A stretch of DNA of 64,000 nucleotides from Spirosoma endbachense (GCF_010233585.1 NZ_CP045997.1:7674654-7738653), one strand, 5' to 3'. Counted from the stretch's first letter, positions 49,669-58,145 are shown. Numbers and translations are program-made. Notes: a model not told the origin generated them from the sequence alone.

Positions 49669-50145
49669 ATGACAACAACTGAAATCGCTAAAACAGCTGG
49701 CCAATGGAAACTAGATGGTTTCTACAATGGTGGGTACACCAATTACAATTGGGATAGCGATCACCCGTCCTGCCCATTAAGCTACGTCTGGCTCTATAAC
49801 TCCCTGTATCCAGATGGGCGGCATGGCTCGATCAGCATCTACAATGGTAACTATGGTGGGTGTGGCAGCCATAGCCTATATGATCTGGCGGCCGAGGCAG
49901 CGTATGGCGGCATTGGCTTCGAGTCGTGGCCGAACTTCTCTGGAGAGACGATCGAGTTTTATTCGAATTACGATAGCGATCCGTTTACGCTCAACCGCAA
50001 TGCTTATAACTACCTGACTTCTCAGGTACAGGTTTCCTACACAATCGGCTTTTCCAGCGATCTCCAGTACATGTATTGGTATGAGCAGGGCATGAATCGT
50101 TTCCTGATCTGGAAACGGGCAACCGGTGGCCCAGCTATCCCTTAA
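49669..50145 (+). CDS. Hypothetical tail-module protein
   Basis: A 158-residue protein very rich in Tyr, Asn, Gly and Ser (FYNGGYTNYNWDSDHPSCPLSYVWLYNSLYPDG). No recognised family and no signal. A hairpin follows it. Confidence 0.55.
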   Translation: MTTTEIAKTAGQWKLDGFYNGGYTNYNWDSDHPSCPLSYVWLYNSLYPDGRHGSISIYNGNYGGCGSHSLYDLAAEAAYGGIGFESWPNFSGETIEFYSNYDSDPFTLNRNAYNYLTSQVQVSYTIGFSSDLQYMYWYEQGMNRFLIWKRATGGPAIP

Positions 50146-50152
50146 TTAAAAC

Positions 50153-50180
50153 TGGCCACTGTCGATTCTGGCAGTGGCCA
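50153..50180. terminator. Hairpin before the tail fibre gene
   Basis: A 9-bp stem TGGCCACTG/CAGTGGCCA (50153-50161 with 50172-50180) without a strong T-run, 26 bases before the fibre gene. It may be a weak terminator. Confidence 0.5.
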
Positions 50181-50205
50181 CTATTCCAATCTTGTCTCTG
50201 ACTCC

Positions 50206-52266
50206 ATGAAACGTAACTTATTAACCATCGTATTTAGCCTACTGGTAACGGCGGTTCTCGCTCAGGACTTTTCCTGGGTTGGCGTTCGCGGACAGCCTAT
50301 TGTCAATACGGTATCATTGGCTTCTATTTACGGCAATGAGACGGCAACAGTGAAGCTCTATTATTCATCAGGTGGATCTGTCTATCCGACAAAAATGCAG
50401 CCAGCCGTTGTTCAAGCTGGCGTGTCGCTTACGGTGACAATTTCGGCGGGTCAATCAGCAGCCCTGCAAAATGAAACCTTCGTTGAAGTTGTAACGAATG
50501 GGGTACGTCGGTATACGGGAAAACTGACTATCGGAGAAACCATGCCTCCCGGTGGAGGATCAGGTTCAACATCAACCGTTACGTGGAATCAGATCTTACA
50601 GAAACCGACTAGTTTTCCTTCTACGATCGCTGATGTTGTCGGGTTAAGTACGGCGCTGGGTCTGAAGATCAACAGTACCGAAGTGTATTCGAAAAGTCAG
50701 TCAGACAGCCGGTTTAAAGCCATCAATTATGTTCCGAGTTTTGCTGAACTAACTGGAAAACCCAACTTTTTTTCAGGCAATTATTTAGATCTTCTCAATA
50801 AGCCAACCATTCCTAGCTCAGCAAGCCAGGTAGGAGCCTGGTCTAAAACTGAAGCCGACGCCAGGTATGTAGACCTTTCCAGTGCGCAGACAGTTACGGG
50901 TAAAAATATTGTGGCGACTAGCCTGGTGAGTCCGTATGTCGGCATTCATAACGGCGGTCAATTCGTAGCCTCGTCAGGTAACGGAGGATCAGGAGGGGGC
51001 AGTGCTGCAACGATAATAGCGGCTACTGGTACGAATGCTAACGGAGGATACACGCATATTCAAGGTTTATATGCTGGTGTAGCCTATACGGCTCCCATCG
51101 TAATGCAGGATCAGGGAGGTAGCGTAAGGATCGGTTCGACTACTGAGGTAGGATCTGGGTATAAATTGCAAGTCTCTGGTCCTGGGATTTTTACAGGGGA
51201 TTTAGTAATTGGTGCTGGTGCTGCTCAAACAGCCAGGAACGATCCTACTAACTTCAACCTTGGTAGTGACTACGCCCCTACTACAACAGAAGGATTGAAA
51301 GCGTATCTGTATAGAGGCTCCTCCTATGCAGAAGCTTATGGATTCGGTATAGCCCCTAGTACCTTGATACACCGAGCAGGAAGTAACGCGATTCATCTAT
51401 TCCAGTCTGGATTGACTGATATCGCCTATGTTACGGCGAACGGGTTCGGATTTCGAAATACGACAGCTGGCAATCGCAATGCAATGACTCCCAGTACTGG
51501 GTTCATGATTAACCAGACGGACAGCTGGCCAGGCACGTATAGATATAACGGTTCAGTGTGGGAACGGTATCTAATGTCGACTGAAGCGGGTAACGTTTCA
51601 ATACCGGGCAGTCTGACCGTAGGAGGTAATGTTATCCAGTCCAGTGTTTTGCCAGGTTCATTGAGCACAGCCTATACGCAACAGCACTTGGGGCAATCGG
51701 CTGTCATACTGGCATCGCTATCTTCCAATGATCTCATTTTAGCCAATAATGCCTATCCTATTTCGGGGGGAGGATTCAAGTACAAAAATGATGGCCCCGC
51801 TTCGCTATTCTTTCAATCAGCAAGTGGGACTTCATACATTTTTACGGCTCCATCAGGCATCAAAGATGCAAACGCAACCTTCACGTCCAGATTCTCGATC
51901 GATGTAAGTGGTAACATAACAGGTAAGCCGGTCAGTAGTCCGAGTATGAGCCCTACGACTTCTGCCAGCGTAGGGATGGGTACTGCCCCCTCATCGATCA
52001 TCACGAACGCTACGACTTACGGTGGTGGTGAGATCTACTTTACGACGGGTAGTTCGCCTACCATTGGCAAGATTCTGACTTACACGTTCAACACAACTTT
52101 AAATCAGCAGCCTCACGTATCCTTAGCGGCCTATAGCGATGCGGCTGCTACGGATTTCAGCAGGTATCGGGTTAAGAACATTACTACTAGTGGGTTTGAG
52201 ATCTGGGCTGTGACTGCCCTGCAAGCCACTACTGAATACGCCTTTACATTCACTATGACTCAATAG
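50206..52266 (+). CDS. Secreted tail fibre protein
   Basis: The 686-residue protein has a signal peptide (MKRNLLTIVFSLLVTAVLAQ). Residues 125-230 carry fibre repeats of the classic kind: FPSTIADVVGLSTALGLKINS, VYSKSQSDSRF, FAELTGKPNF and DLLNKPTIPSS, which fold as trimeric coiled or beta structures. The C-terminal part is Gly/Ser-rich. It is likely a receptor-binding fibre, and the secretion signal is atypical. Confidence 0.78.
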   Translation: MKRNLLTIVFSLLVTAVLAQDFSWVGVRGQPIVNTVSLASIYGNETATVKLYYSSGGSVYPTKMQPAVVQAGVSLTVTISAGQSAALQNETFVEVVTNGVRRYTGKLTIGETMPPGGGSGSTSTVTWNQILQKPTSFPSTIADVVGLSTALGLKINSTEVYSKSQSDSRFKAINYVPSFAELTGKPNFFSGNYLDLLNKPTIPSSASQVGAWSKTEADARYVDLSSAQTVTGKNIVATSLVSPYVGIHNGGQFVASSGNGGSGGGSAATIIAATGTNANGGYTHIQGLYAGVAYTAPIVMQDQGGSVRIGSTTEVGSGYKLQVSGPGIFTGDLVIGAGAAQTARNDPTNFNLGSDYAPTTTEGLKAYLYRGSSYAEAYGFGIAPSTLIHRAGSNAIHLFQSGLTDIAYVTANGFGFRNTTAGNRNAMTPSTGFMINQTDSWPGTYRYNGSVWERYLMSTEAGNVSIPGSLTVGGNVIQSSVLPGSLSTAYTQQHLGQSAVILASLSSNDLILANNAYPISGGGFKYKNDGPASLFFQSASGTSYIFTAPSGIKDANATFTSRFSIDVSGNITGKPVSSPSMSPTTSASVGMGTAPSSIITNATTYGGGEIYFTTGSSPTIGKILTYTFNTTLNQQPHVSLAAYSDAAATDFSRYRVKNITTSGFEIWAVTALQATTEYAFTFTMTQ

Positions 52267-52269
52267 ATT

Positions 52270-52905
52270 ATGGGAGCTATCAATCGAAACGGAATATTAT
52301 ATGAAGTCCTCACTCGTGTAGTGACGCCTGCCATACCAGCTGTACCAGGTACGTTTAATCCGGAAACGGGCCAATTCGAGGGCGGTTCGCCGGAAGTGCC
52401 TGCGGTCACAGAAGAATACGAGAGTGGCGCACAATGTGGGCTCATATCTGCTATTCCTCCTAGTGCTCTCATTACGATCGAGCATACTCGAACAGTCAGA
52501 ATGATCGAATGTACAGATCAGGAGGATCTTCATAAAGTAATGACAGTGCAAATCGATCACTGGGCCCCCGATGGAACGCCAATGATCGACAAAATCATAA
52601 ACGACCCTACGCTATCCGCTGATGCGAAGGAGCAACAAAAGAAGTTGTTTGCCTCCTACCGATTAGCCCCTAAATCCACAAGAGACAGCTGGATCATTCC
52701 TTCTACGATGGAAATGGTCAAGCCTGACGCTGACGGTAATGTTCCTGAAGGGGCAATCCCTGAGCGGATTTTCTATCAAAACTTACCGGATACTGCTTTG
52801 ATCGCTCAGGGAATCGTATCGGAAGAGGAGCTACGTTCTCAACAGCGGGTCTATATCATGATGAAAATAGGCATGCTGGGCATCGTTGCCAGAGCAGGCA
52901 TTTAA
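52270..52905 (+). CDS. Hypothetical tail-module protein
   Basis: A 211-residue soluble protein with a Pro-rich insert (VVTPAIPAVPGTFNPETGQFEGG) and a helical second half (DPTLSADAKEQQKKLFASYR). No signal and no recognised family. It is 3 bases after the fibre gene. Confidence 0.58.
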   Translation: MGAINRNGILYEVLTRVVTPAIPAVPGTFNPETGQFEGGSPEVPAVTEEYESGAQCGLISAIPPSALITIEHTRTVRMIECTDQEDLHKVMTVQIDHWAPDGTPMIDKIINDPTLSADAKEQQKKLFASYRLAPKSTRDSWIIPSTMEMVKPDADGNVPEGAIPERIFYQNLPDTALIAQGIVSEEELRSQQRVYIMMKIGMLGIVARAGI

Positions 52906-52917
52906 CCAGGCACTACC

Positions 52918-53622
52918 ATGAAAAAGCTATTATTCTTCTGGGTATTGGCATTACCAGTGCTGGCGCAAACACCAGCGCCGGTCCAGGCAGATTTTCAAAT
53001 CTTCCGAGGGGATATCTACGAATCGAAGCCGTTGACACTGGTGCCAGCCGATACATTGCAAACGTTATCGGTTCGCTACACCTATACGAAGGCCACCACC
53101 AGTCAGCTCGTTGATCCCCAGCCAACCATTACACGAACTGGGTTAACTGTCGTTTTGCGGTTTACCTCGACGGCTACTTTGCCAGAAACGGGCTGGTATG
53201 AACTCTCCGCTGGCGTCGGCAAAACCAAGTTCATTGGTGTCGTCAGTGTCGGTAAAAATGGGACGGCTGTGACAAACGCTGACGGTACTTTACTTGCAAA
53301 ATATCTGAGTCAAGTAGCTGTAATACAGGATGCATTGCCAACCAAATTGAACAAATCGGATACCACGTCGATGCTGCAACCGTATGCGAAGGCCGTCAAT
53401 GTGTACCCTAAAAGTCAGACCTATACTCAGGCTGAAGTCACCACGATTCTACAAGGCTATTATTTGCGCGTCACGGTGGCCAACAAAACAGCTGCGGCAT
53501 TGGCAGCAACGGGTTTGCAACCAAAAATTATTACGGTCACGACCGATGAATCAGACGGCAATCGAACCAATAAGTACATCTATGACGGAGATAATCAACC
53601 CTTGCAATACCCACTTTTTTAA
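52918..53622 (+). CDS. Secreted fibre-like protein
   Basis: A 234-residue protein with a signal peptide (MKKLLFFWVLALPVLAQ), a beta-rich first half, and a fibre-like second half (YPKSQTYTQAEVTTILQGYYLRVTV) that recalls the VYSKSQSDSRF repeat of the large fibre. The following gene starts one base after its stop. Confidence 0.65.
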   Translation: MKKLLFFWVLALPVLAQTPAPVQADFQIFRGDIYESKPLTLVPADTLQTLSVRYTYTKATTSQLVDPQPTITRTGLTVVLRFTSTATLPETGWYELSAGVGKTKFIGVVSVGKNGTAVTNADGTLLAKYLSQVAVIQDALPTKLNKSDTTSMLQPYAKAVNVYPKSQTYTQAEVTTILQGYYLRVTVANKTAAALAATGLQPKIITVTTDESDGNRTNKYIYDGDNQPLQYPLF

Positions 53623-53623
53623 G

Positions 53624-54859
53624 ATGAAAACGATACTCGCACTCCTGCTTTTGGCCAGTACTGCCCTGGCTCAATCCATTCCAAACCGTCAAGTCGATAT
53701 TGGCGTATTGCCCCCGGTTAAGGTTACCAATACCGATTTACACATTCGCTCGGTGGATGATCGGGCGTATCGCATTCTAAAAGAGGGACACTTGCCCAAT
53801 ATGTCGTACGCTAGTACACAGACAGGAGCGAGTCGCACGACGCGCACACCTGGTAGTTCGGGTCCCTCGACAACGTTTACCGTTACACCAGGTTGTGTGC
53901 TGGCTGATGGCGAATTGATTATTCAATCGGATCAGCCGTTGGCGTTTGGGGGCTATATAAAACATGGAAACTACTCAGAATCCAATACGGTCGGCGGAGC
54001 AGCTATTCCGTTGAATGTGATTGCTGGACCGGGCAATGTCTACAAAGCCATATTACCCAAATACCTCTATGAAGGCGCTAAAATTACGCTCAATAGTCAG
54101 TACCTGGCTCCCCGAATTGTTAGTGATTCGATTAAGTCCGCAGCTGTCACGGCCATGATTAACGGGACTGAATTTACGAATCATCAGGTCTGGAATGCGA
54201 AAAAGGTCTGGCTTAACATTGGCGATAGCATGTCGGGTGCCAATGCGATGGGGAATGACGCTGGAGGTAAACGCTATATGGGCCGCTGGCATTATTCATT
54301 CGTCGGTGTAGACAGCTTAATTGCTGAAGGAAAAATTACGCGTTTGGTCAATCGACATCTCGATTCCGGAACATCCACGGATCTGGTGGAAGCTATTCGA
54401 AATGGTACACTCGATGACATTCCATTTGATTTGCTGACTGTCTTTGTGGGATTTAATAATGCTACAGCTACCATCACGCAACAGTTCACCGATGAGCTCA
54501 ATGAGATTATTCGCTGGCGCAATCGGCAATGGAACATTCGACTTCAGGATGATCCTACGATTCAAAAACCATCCATTGTATTGATCGGAATGCCCGTCAC
54601 CGACAAAACGCCCTATGTGTCTAACGTAGCGGGTTATCGATCAGCAATGAGTGCACTGGTCAGCACAGCAAACCGGGTCTATTACTACGATGCGAGTAAT
54701 GCGTATTCACTCAACGCTACAGCCACAGCTGATGTAAATATTTCCAGTACCGATCGCACGGCTACCAACCGGGTGCACCCTAGTGGCATCGGCAGCACGC
54801 TCATCGGAAAAGGGCTATACACCGTGATTAAGACAACGCCTTTCTACAGTTCATTCTGA
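53624..54859 (+). CDS. Secreted SGNH/GDSL-type hydrolase
   Basis: The 411-residue protein starts at 53624 with a signal peptide (MKTILALLLLASTALAQ); the earlier Met at 53384 is an artefact inside the preceding gene. The C-terminal hydrolase (about 190-410) shows NIGDSMSGAN (block I Ser), LTVFVGFNNA (block III Gly/Asn) and NRVHPSGIGS (block V His). Such enzymes de-esterify polysaccharides or lipids. Its place in the fibre cassette suggests it acts on surface glycans. Confidence 0.78.
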   Translation: MKTILALLLLASTALAQSIPNRQVDIGVLPPVKVTNTDLHIRSVDDRAYRILKEGHLPNMSYASTQTGASRTTRTPGSSGPSTTFTVTPGCVLADGELIIQSDQPLAFGGYIKHGNYSESNTVGGAAIPLNVIAGPGNVYKAILPKYLYEGAKITLNSQYLAPRIVSDSIKSAAVTAMINGTEFTNHQVWNAKKVWLNIGDSMSGANAMGNDAGGKRYMGRWHYSFVGVDSLIAEGKITRLVNRHLDSGTSTDLVEAIRNGTLDDIPFDLLTVFVGFNNATATITQQFTDELNEIIRWRNRQWNIRLQDDPTIQKPSIVLIGMPVTDKTPYVSNVAGYRSAMSALVSTANRVYYYDASNAYSLNATATADVNISSTDRTATNRVHPSGIGSTLIGKGLYTVIKTTPFYSSF

Positions 54860-54923
54860 TACGCCACGCAAATGATTGCGATCAGCAGTGAAACCTATTA
54901 GTAAACCGTAACCCACTCAACCT

Positions 54924-55286
54924 GTGAACGAAACCCCTTTTATCGATTCAATACCAGGAGACGCCCTAATTTTTTTGTGCCTGATTGCGAGTAGCTTGGC
55001 TCGGTTGACCCGGAATGAGTCGATTTCAGCAATGGCCGCTCTCAAAGAATTTTACTGGTCGCTCATTGTTGGTGCCGCTATTACCGGCTGTGTCATCTAT
55101 CAGGCAGAATGGCACATGAAAACAGCCTGGTGGGTCGCTCTGGCAGCTCCGCTGGCCAGCAGCTTCATTGTCGAAATCTTGATTGCCAAAGGTGATGAAA
55201 TCAAGAAAATGCCAATCAAGGAATTGCTTCCATTCATTTTGGATGAAATACAAAAACGCTTTACAAAAACCACCGTAAAACCATGA
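54924..55286 (+). CDS. Holin candidate (three membrane spans)
   Basis: A 120-residue protein with three hydrophobic segments (about 14-30, 40-60 and 68-88) and a basic, helical C-terminus (LPFILDEIQKRFTKTTVKP). It is a class I-like holin candidate by topology and by position 5' of the endolysin. The start codon is GTG, 11 bases after an ACCGTAAC octamer. It overlaps the next gene by 4 bases (ATGA). Confidence 0.65.
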   Translation: MNETPFIDSIPGDALIFLCLIASSLARLTRNESISAMAALKEFYWSLIVGAAITGCVIYQAEWHMKTAWWVALAAPLASSFIVEILIAKGDEIKKMPIKELLPFILDEIQKRFTKTTVKP

Positions 55287-55744
55287 AAGTACTGACCATC
55301 GTTATTCTGTTTCTGGCCATGAACGCCAGCGTTATTTTTTTAGCTGGTCTGCATAAAGTCCCAAAGCTGGTTCGCTTATCAGTAGCAGGCATTGCAGCAT
55401 CGTTTGGATTAACCCTTCTGCTCGTCTGGAAATGGTCCATTCATTCCAACTATGGGATAGTTGCCCTCGGCCTGTCGATTACACTAGCCGCAGCAACCGG
55501 CTTTCGCCATACCCATAAAGCCGTCATGACTCGGGATGAACGGGTAAAACTGATTCGTGAATATGCGATTGGCGTCGTGATCACGTCGGTAGCGGCCGTA
55601 CTGGCCACAGCGTTGATACTCCAGCTGAACGAGCCGGTAGCCGCTACTCCAGTGGACGCAACGCAGGCGCCGACCTCAACAACCGTTGCGATCGGGGATA
55701 GTACGCAGAAAGCAATTGATCAGTTTAACGCCCTGTCGAAATGA
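55283..55744 (+). CDS. Lysis-cassette membrane protein
   Basis: A 153-residue protein with four hydrophobic spans and a Thr/Ala-rich tail. It lies between the holin candidate and the spanin-like gene, overlapping each by 4 bases. It may be a second holin or an antiholin. No family is recognised. Confidence 0.55.
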   Translation: MKVLTIVILFLAMNASVIFLAGLHKVPKLVRLSVAGIAASFGLTLLLVWKWSIHSNYGIVALGLSITLAAATGFRHTHKAVMTRDERVKLIREYAIGVVITSVAAVLATALILQLNEPVAATPVDATQAPTSTTVAIGDSTQKAIDQFNALSK

Positions 55745-56196
55745 AAGCTCAGCGAATCGGATTGATTATTGTCAACCTGCTGCTGCTCTATGCGGGAGTG
55801 ATGCTGTTCTCCATGGCACAGGCTCAGAGCCTGCCCATGTACATCAATCAGGATCCTGGCTACTGGTATAATCTGTATCAGGAGGAACAGGCCAGAGCGA
55901 ACGGACTTGAGCAATACGGGCGAACTGCTATTTATGGATTGTCAGAAAGCCTCAAAGCTGCCAATGATACGATTATTAAGCAGAATGCAACTATTGTTCG
56001 ACTCGTCAAAGAACGTAATGGGCAGACTGATCGAGCCGTAAAAGCTGAAACCGCATTAAAACCGGTTAGTGACGAGCTCGCCAAATATGAAGGCAAAACG
56101 ATTGCCGGAAAAGCGATCCGGAAAGTAAGTAACGCTTTGAAGTACGTAGGGGGCGGAACCGTTCTGTTTTTCGCCATTAAAGCAGCGGTACCATGA
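55741..56196 (+). CDS. Spanin-like membrane coiled-coil protein
   Basis: A 151-residue protein with an N-terminal membrane segment (IGLIIVNLLLLYAGVMLFSMAQAQ), a long coiled-coil (residues 40-120, ARANGLEQYGRTAIYGLSESLKAANDTIIKQNATIVRLVKE), and a short hydrophobic C-terminus. The topology resembles an inner-membrane spanin (Rz). It overlaps the endolysin by 4 bases. No lipoprotein partner gene was identified. Confidence 0.55.
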   Translation: MKAQRIGLIIVNLLLLYAGVMLFSMAQAQSLPMYINQDPGYWYNLYQEEQARANGLEQYGRTAIYGLSESLKAANDTIIKQNATIVRLVKERNGQTDRAVKAETALKPVSDELAKYEGKTIAGKAIRKVSNALKYVGGGTVLFFAIKAAVP

Positions 56197-56756
56197 AAGC
56201 ACTAACAGTTGATCTACTGGTTCGCTGCGGAGCTGTCCGGTCGGGAGCCGAGAAGTACGTCGCCCTGTTGAACGAACTACTTCCCTATTACAAGATCACG
56301 ACCCATCTGCGGGTATCGCATTTTCTGGCGCAAGTGCTGCATGAGTGCGACTCGATGAAAACTGCAGAAGAATATGCGTCAGGGGCAGCCTACGAAGGTA
56401 GAGAGGACTTAGGGAATAGTGAACCCGGCGACGGAATGCGCTTTAAAGGGCGTGGCTTGATTCAGTTAACGGGCCGAAAGAACTACGCAGCGTTTGCGGA
56501 GAAATTCGGCGTAGACTGCATGAACCATCCGGAATTGATCGCCGAACCTCGCTGGGCAGTAGCCTCAGCATTGAACTTCTGGAACGTCAATAAATTAAAT
56601 GGCTGGGCCGATATGGATAGGGTTTATCAGATTAGCTGTCTGATCAATATTGGCCATATACCTCTGCCAAATGAAAAACGTCAATTTCCCAACGGATGGG
56701 TAGAGCGTCAGGCATTAGTCAGGCGATGTAAGGGCGTATTGGCTGAGATGTTTTGA
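56193..56756 (+). CDS. GH19-type endolysin
   Basis: The 187-residue protein matches glycoside hydrolase family 19 phage endolysins: FLAQVLHECDSMKTAEEYASGAAYEGREDLGNSEPGDGMRFKGRGLIQLTGRKNYAAF, with the catalytic Glu in the HEC turn. It cleaves peptidoglycan to release phage. There is no signal peptide, so it needs the holin. It ends the rightward late transcript before a terminator. Confidence 0.9.
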   Translation: MKALTVDLLVRCGAVRSGAEKYVALLNELLPYYKITTHLRVSHFLAQVLHECDSMKTAEEYASGAAYEGREDLGNSEPGDGMRFKGRGLIQLTGRKNYAAFAEKFGVDCMNHPELIAEPRWAVASALNFWNVNKLNGWADMDRVYQISCLINIGHIPLPNEKRQFPNGWVERQALVRRCKGVLAEMF

Positions 56757-56795
56757 TAAAGAACTTTCATGTAGAATAGATTAGGGTTTATAACT

Positions 56796-56828
56796 AAAAA
56801 GGCTGGTCACAGTGTGACCAGCCTTTTT
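56796..56828. terminator. Intrinsic terminator, end of the late genes
   Basis: AAAAAGGCTGGTCAC pairs with GTGACCAGCCTTTTTT around a minimal loop. It separates the rightward lysis genes from the convergent regulator gene. Confidence 0.85.
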
Positions 56829-56851
56829 TCTACAACGCACAGTTGAAGGTT

Positions 56852-57151
56852 TTACTTCTTGTATTCTTTATCCCGAATCATCCGTAGATTATTCAGAAAG
56901 GAATATTCTCTCACATCTTCAGCGGGAATAATGCCCCGTCTGATCCAGTTCGTGACTACATTGATGCTCTCCAGGTTGTGCCGTTTCGCATACTCCTTCA
57001 ACGTGACCCATTCAGAGAAATCTATTTTCTTGCCGTTAACAACCATGTAGGCATCTCCTGCCTTAATTTCCTTTATTAGTTCGTCCGTTTCCTTGAGCAG
57101 GTTCGCTAACCCTTCATTTTTTACCTTGCTTTTAGTTTCCATAGTTTTCAT
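56852..57151 (-). CDS. Small HTH-like regulatory protein
   Basis: The 99-residue protein has a C-terminal helix-turn-helix-like segment: WVTLKEYAKRHNLESINVVTNWIRRGIIPAEDV, the layout of excisionase or MerR-type winged helices. The start could be 57151 or a Met at 57142. It is convergent with the endolysin. The sequence before it contains several similar ATTGTnCC boxes. Confidence 0.62.
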   Translation of the reverse strand: MKTMETKSKVKNEGLANLLKETDELIKEIKAGDAYMVVNGKKIDFSEWVTLKEYAKRHNLESINVVTNWIRRGIIPAEDVREYSFLNNLRMIRDKEYKK

Positions 57152-57161
57152 ATCCTTGATT

Positions 57162-57214
57162 ATTGTCCTAATTGTTCCATCCCCATTGTACCGTCCCTAT
57201 CCATGATTGTCACC
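57162..57214. promoter_or_regulatory. Cluster of GGnACAAT-type boxes
   Basis: On the minus strand GGACAAT, GGAACAAT, GGTACAAT and GGTGACAAT lie at 57168-57162, 57178-57171, 57192-57185 and 57214-57206. The box ATGGAACAA is repeated at 57455-57463 and 57483-57491. These may be binding sites for the small HTH protein. Confidence 0.45.
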
Positions 57215-57279
57215 CAAATTATACGTCCTTACTCTATATCACTGCGGCATATTATGGTTGGGGGTTTTCACCCCCTTCA

Positions 57280-57432
57280 TTAGTCGAATCCTTCTAGGCA
57301 GTCTTTTAAGAAGTTGATTCGGTCTAATGCTTCATTGATTTCCTCTTCTGTTAGCTCGCCTTGATGCTCTTTGAGGTAGGCTTCAATCTTTCTGATCTGT
57401 GCCTTGATTCGGTTGATAAATCCCTGATTCAT
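57280..57432 (-). CDS. Small helical protein
   Basis: A 50-residue protein, MNQGFINRIKAQIRKIEAYLKEHQGELTEEEINEALDRINFLKDCLEGFD, helical and amphipathic. The start at 57432 lies 29 bases after a good -7 element; a longer frame back to 57627 runs through that promoter. No family is recognised. A short GGGGG/CCCCC hairpin follows at about 57255. Confidence 0.55.
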   Translation of the reverse strand: MNQGFINRIKAQIRKIEAYLKEHQGELTEEEINEALDRINFLKDCLEGFD

Positions 57433-57460
57433 AATCTTCGTGCGTTGTTTGATTATGGAA

Positions 57461-57489
57461 CAAAGATATAGTCTGTTCACTAATGGAAC
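57461..57489 (-). promoter_or_regulatory. Promoter for the small helical protein
   Basis: TATCTTTG (57468-57461, minus strand) is an exact -7 element, with a TTG about 20 bases upstream as a -33 box. Two copies of ATGGAACAA overlap or flank it. Confidence 0.55.
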
Positions 57490-57594
57490 AAGAAAAGTGG
57501 CAATTATTTTCAAGAAATTTTTAGATTTTTTTAGGGTACCAATTGGCCTAAAAACAGGAAAGCCCAGACCTAGCAGATCCGGGCTTTTGTTTCG

Positions 57595-57602
57595 TAGTTT
57601 TG
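57595..57602 (+). promoter_or_regulatory. Promoter -7 element for the gene at 57608
   Basis: TAGTTTTG matches TAnnTTTG and ends five bases before the ATG at 57608, implying a leaderless transcript. A small hairpin (AAAGCCC/GGGCTTT) lies at 57559-57587. Confidence 0.45.
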
Positions 57603-57607
57603 CGACC

Positions 57608-57883
57608 ATGGACGAAAAAACAAGCATTTACGCCAATACAAATGATCCCTATCTACGCCTGAATGGCATCTGGTATCGCCGCATCAATGGCCCAGGATGG
57701 ACGAGGATCGCTCCTGAAAATGCACCGCCAGCCTATAGCTGGGCACCACTACAGCGCAAACAGTGGGCCGTTTTTCGGTCAACCTTCGTCGAACTGAACC
57801 TGTTAGACAACAGCGCAACCGATGCCATTGAGAAAGGCCTGCCTGAAGAACCGCCAACAAAAGCAAAACCCGATCCTGCGTGA
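57608..57883 (+). CDS. Hypothetical phage protein (+ strand)
   Basis: A 91-residue protein (MDEKTSIYANTNDPYLRLNG, then WAPLQRKQWAVFRSTFVELN) is the only rightward gene in this part of the prophage. The -7 element 13 bases upstream fixes the start; an earlier Met at 57440 is not supported. The family is unknown. Confidence 0.55.
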   Translation: MDEKTSIYANTNDPYLRLNGIWYRRINGPGWTRIAPENAPPAYSWAPLQRKQWAVFRSTFVELNLLDNSATDAIEKGLPEEPPTKAKPDPA

Positions 57884-57891
57884 ATCGGGTT
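57867..57891. terminator. Terminator between convergent small genes
   Basis: An 8-bp stem AACCCGAT/ATCGGGTT is followed by TCTTTT on the + strand. It lies between the gene at 57608 and the minus-strand gene ending at 57897. Confidence 0.6.
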
Positions 57892-57896
57892 CTCTT

Positions 57897-58145
57897 TTAA
57901 GGAAAATCAATATCATCGTAAAAGGCCTCATTTTCAGCTTCCCATTCTTCCTTGGTTCGATCTTTCCCTAATCCTATACAGGCCAGGTGAAATCGGTATT
58001 CTGCATTCTGTTTTTCTGGCCAGGCACGAATAGGATGATGCCATTCCTCAAGCTTTTTCCCGCAGCGACTGCATAAACATTGGGGATGGCCAGCATCAGG
58101 CGAATCACGAAATAGGGTGTCGGTTGGTAAGATCTGAATGCTCAT
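57897..58145 (-). CDS. Small Cys/His-rich protein
   Basis: An 82-residue protein with CLCSRCGKKLEEWHHPIRAWPEKQNAEYRFHLACIG, a treble-clef-like Cys/His arrangement that probably binds zinc. Overlaps the upstream gene by 4 bases. No named family. Confidence 0.58.
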   Translation of the reverse strand: MSIQILPTDTLFRDSPDAGHPQCLCSRCGKKLEEWHHPIRAWPEKQNAEYRFHLACIGLGKDRTKEEWEAENEAFYDDIDFP

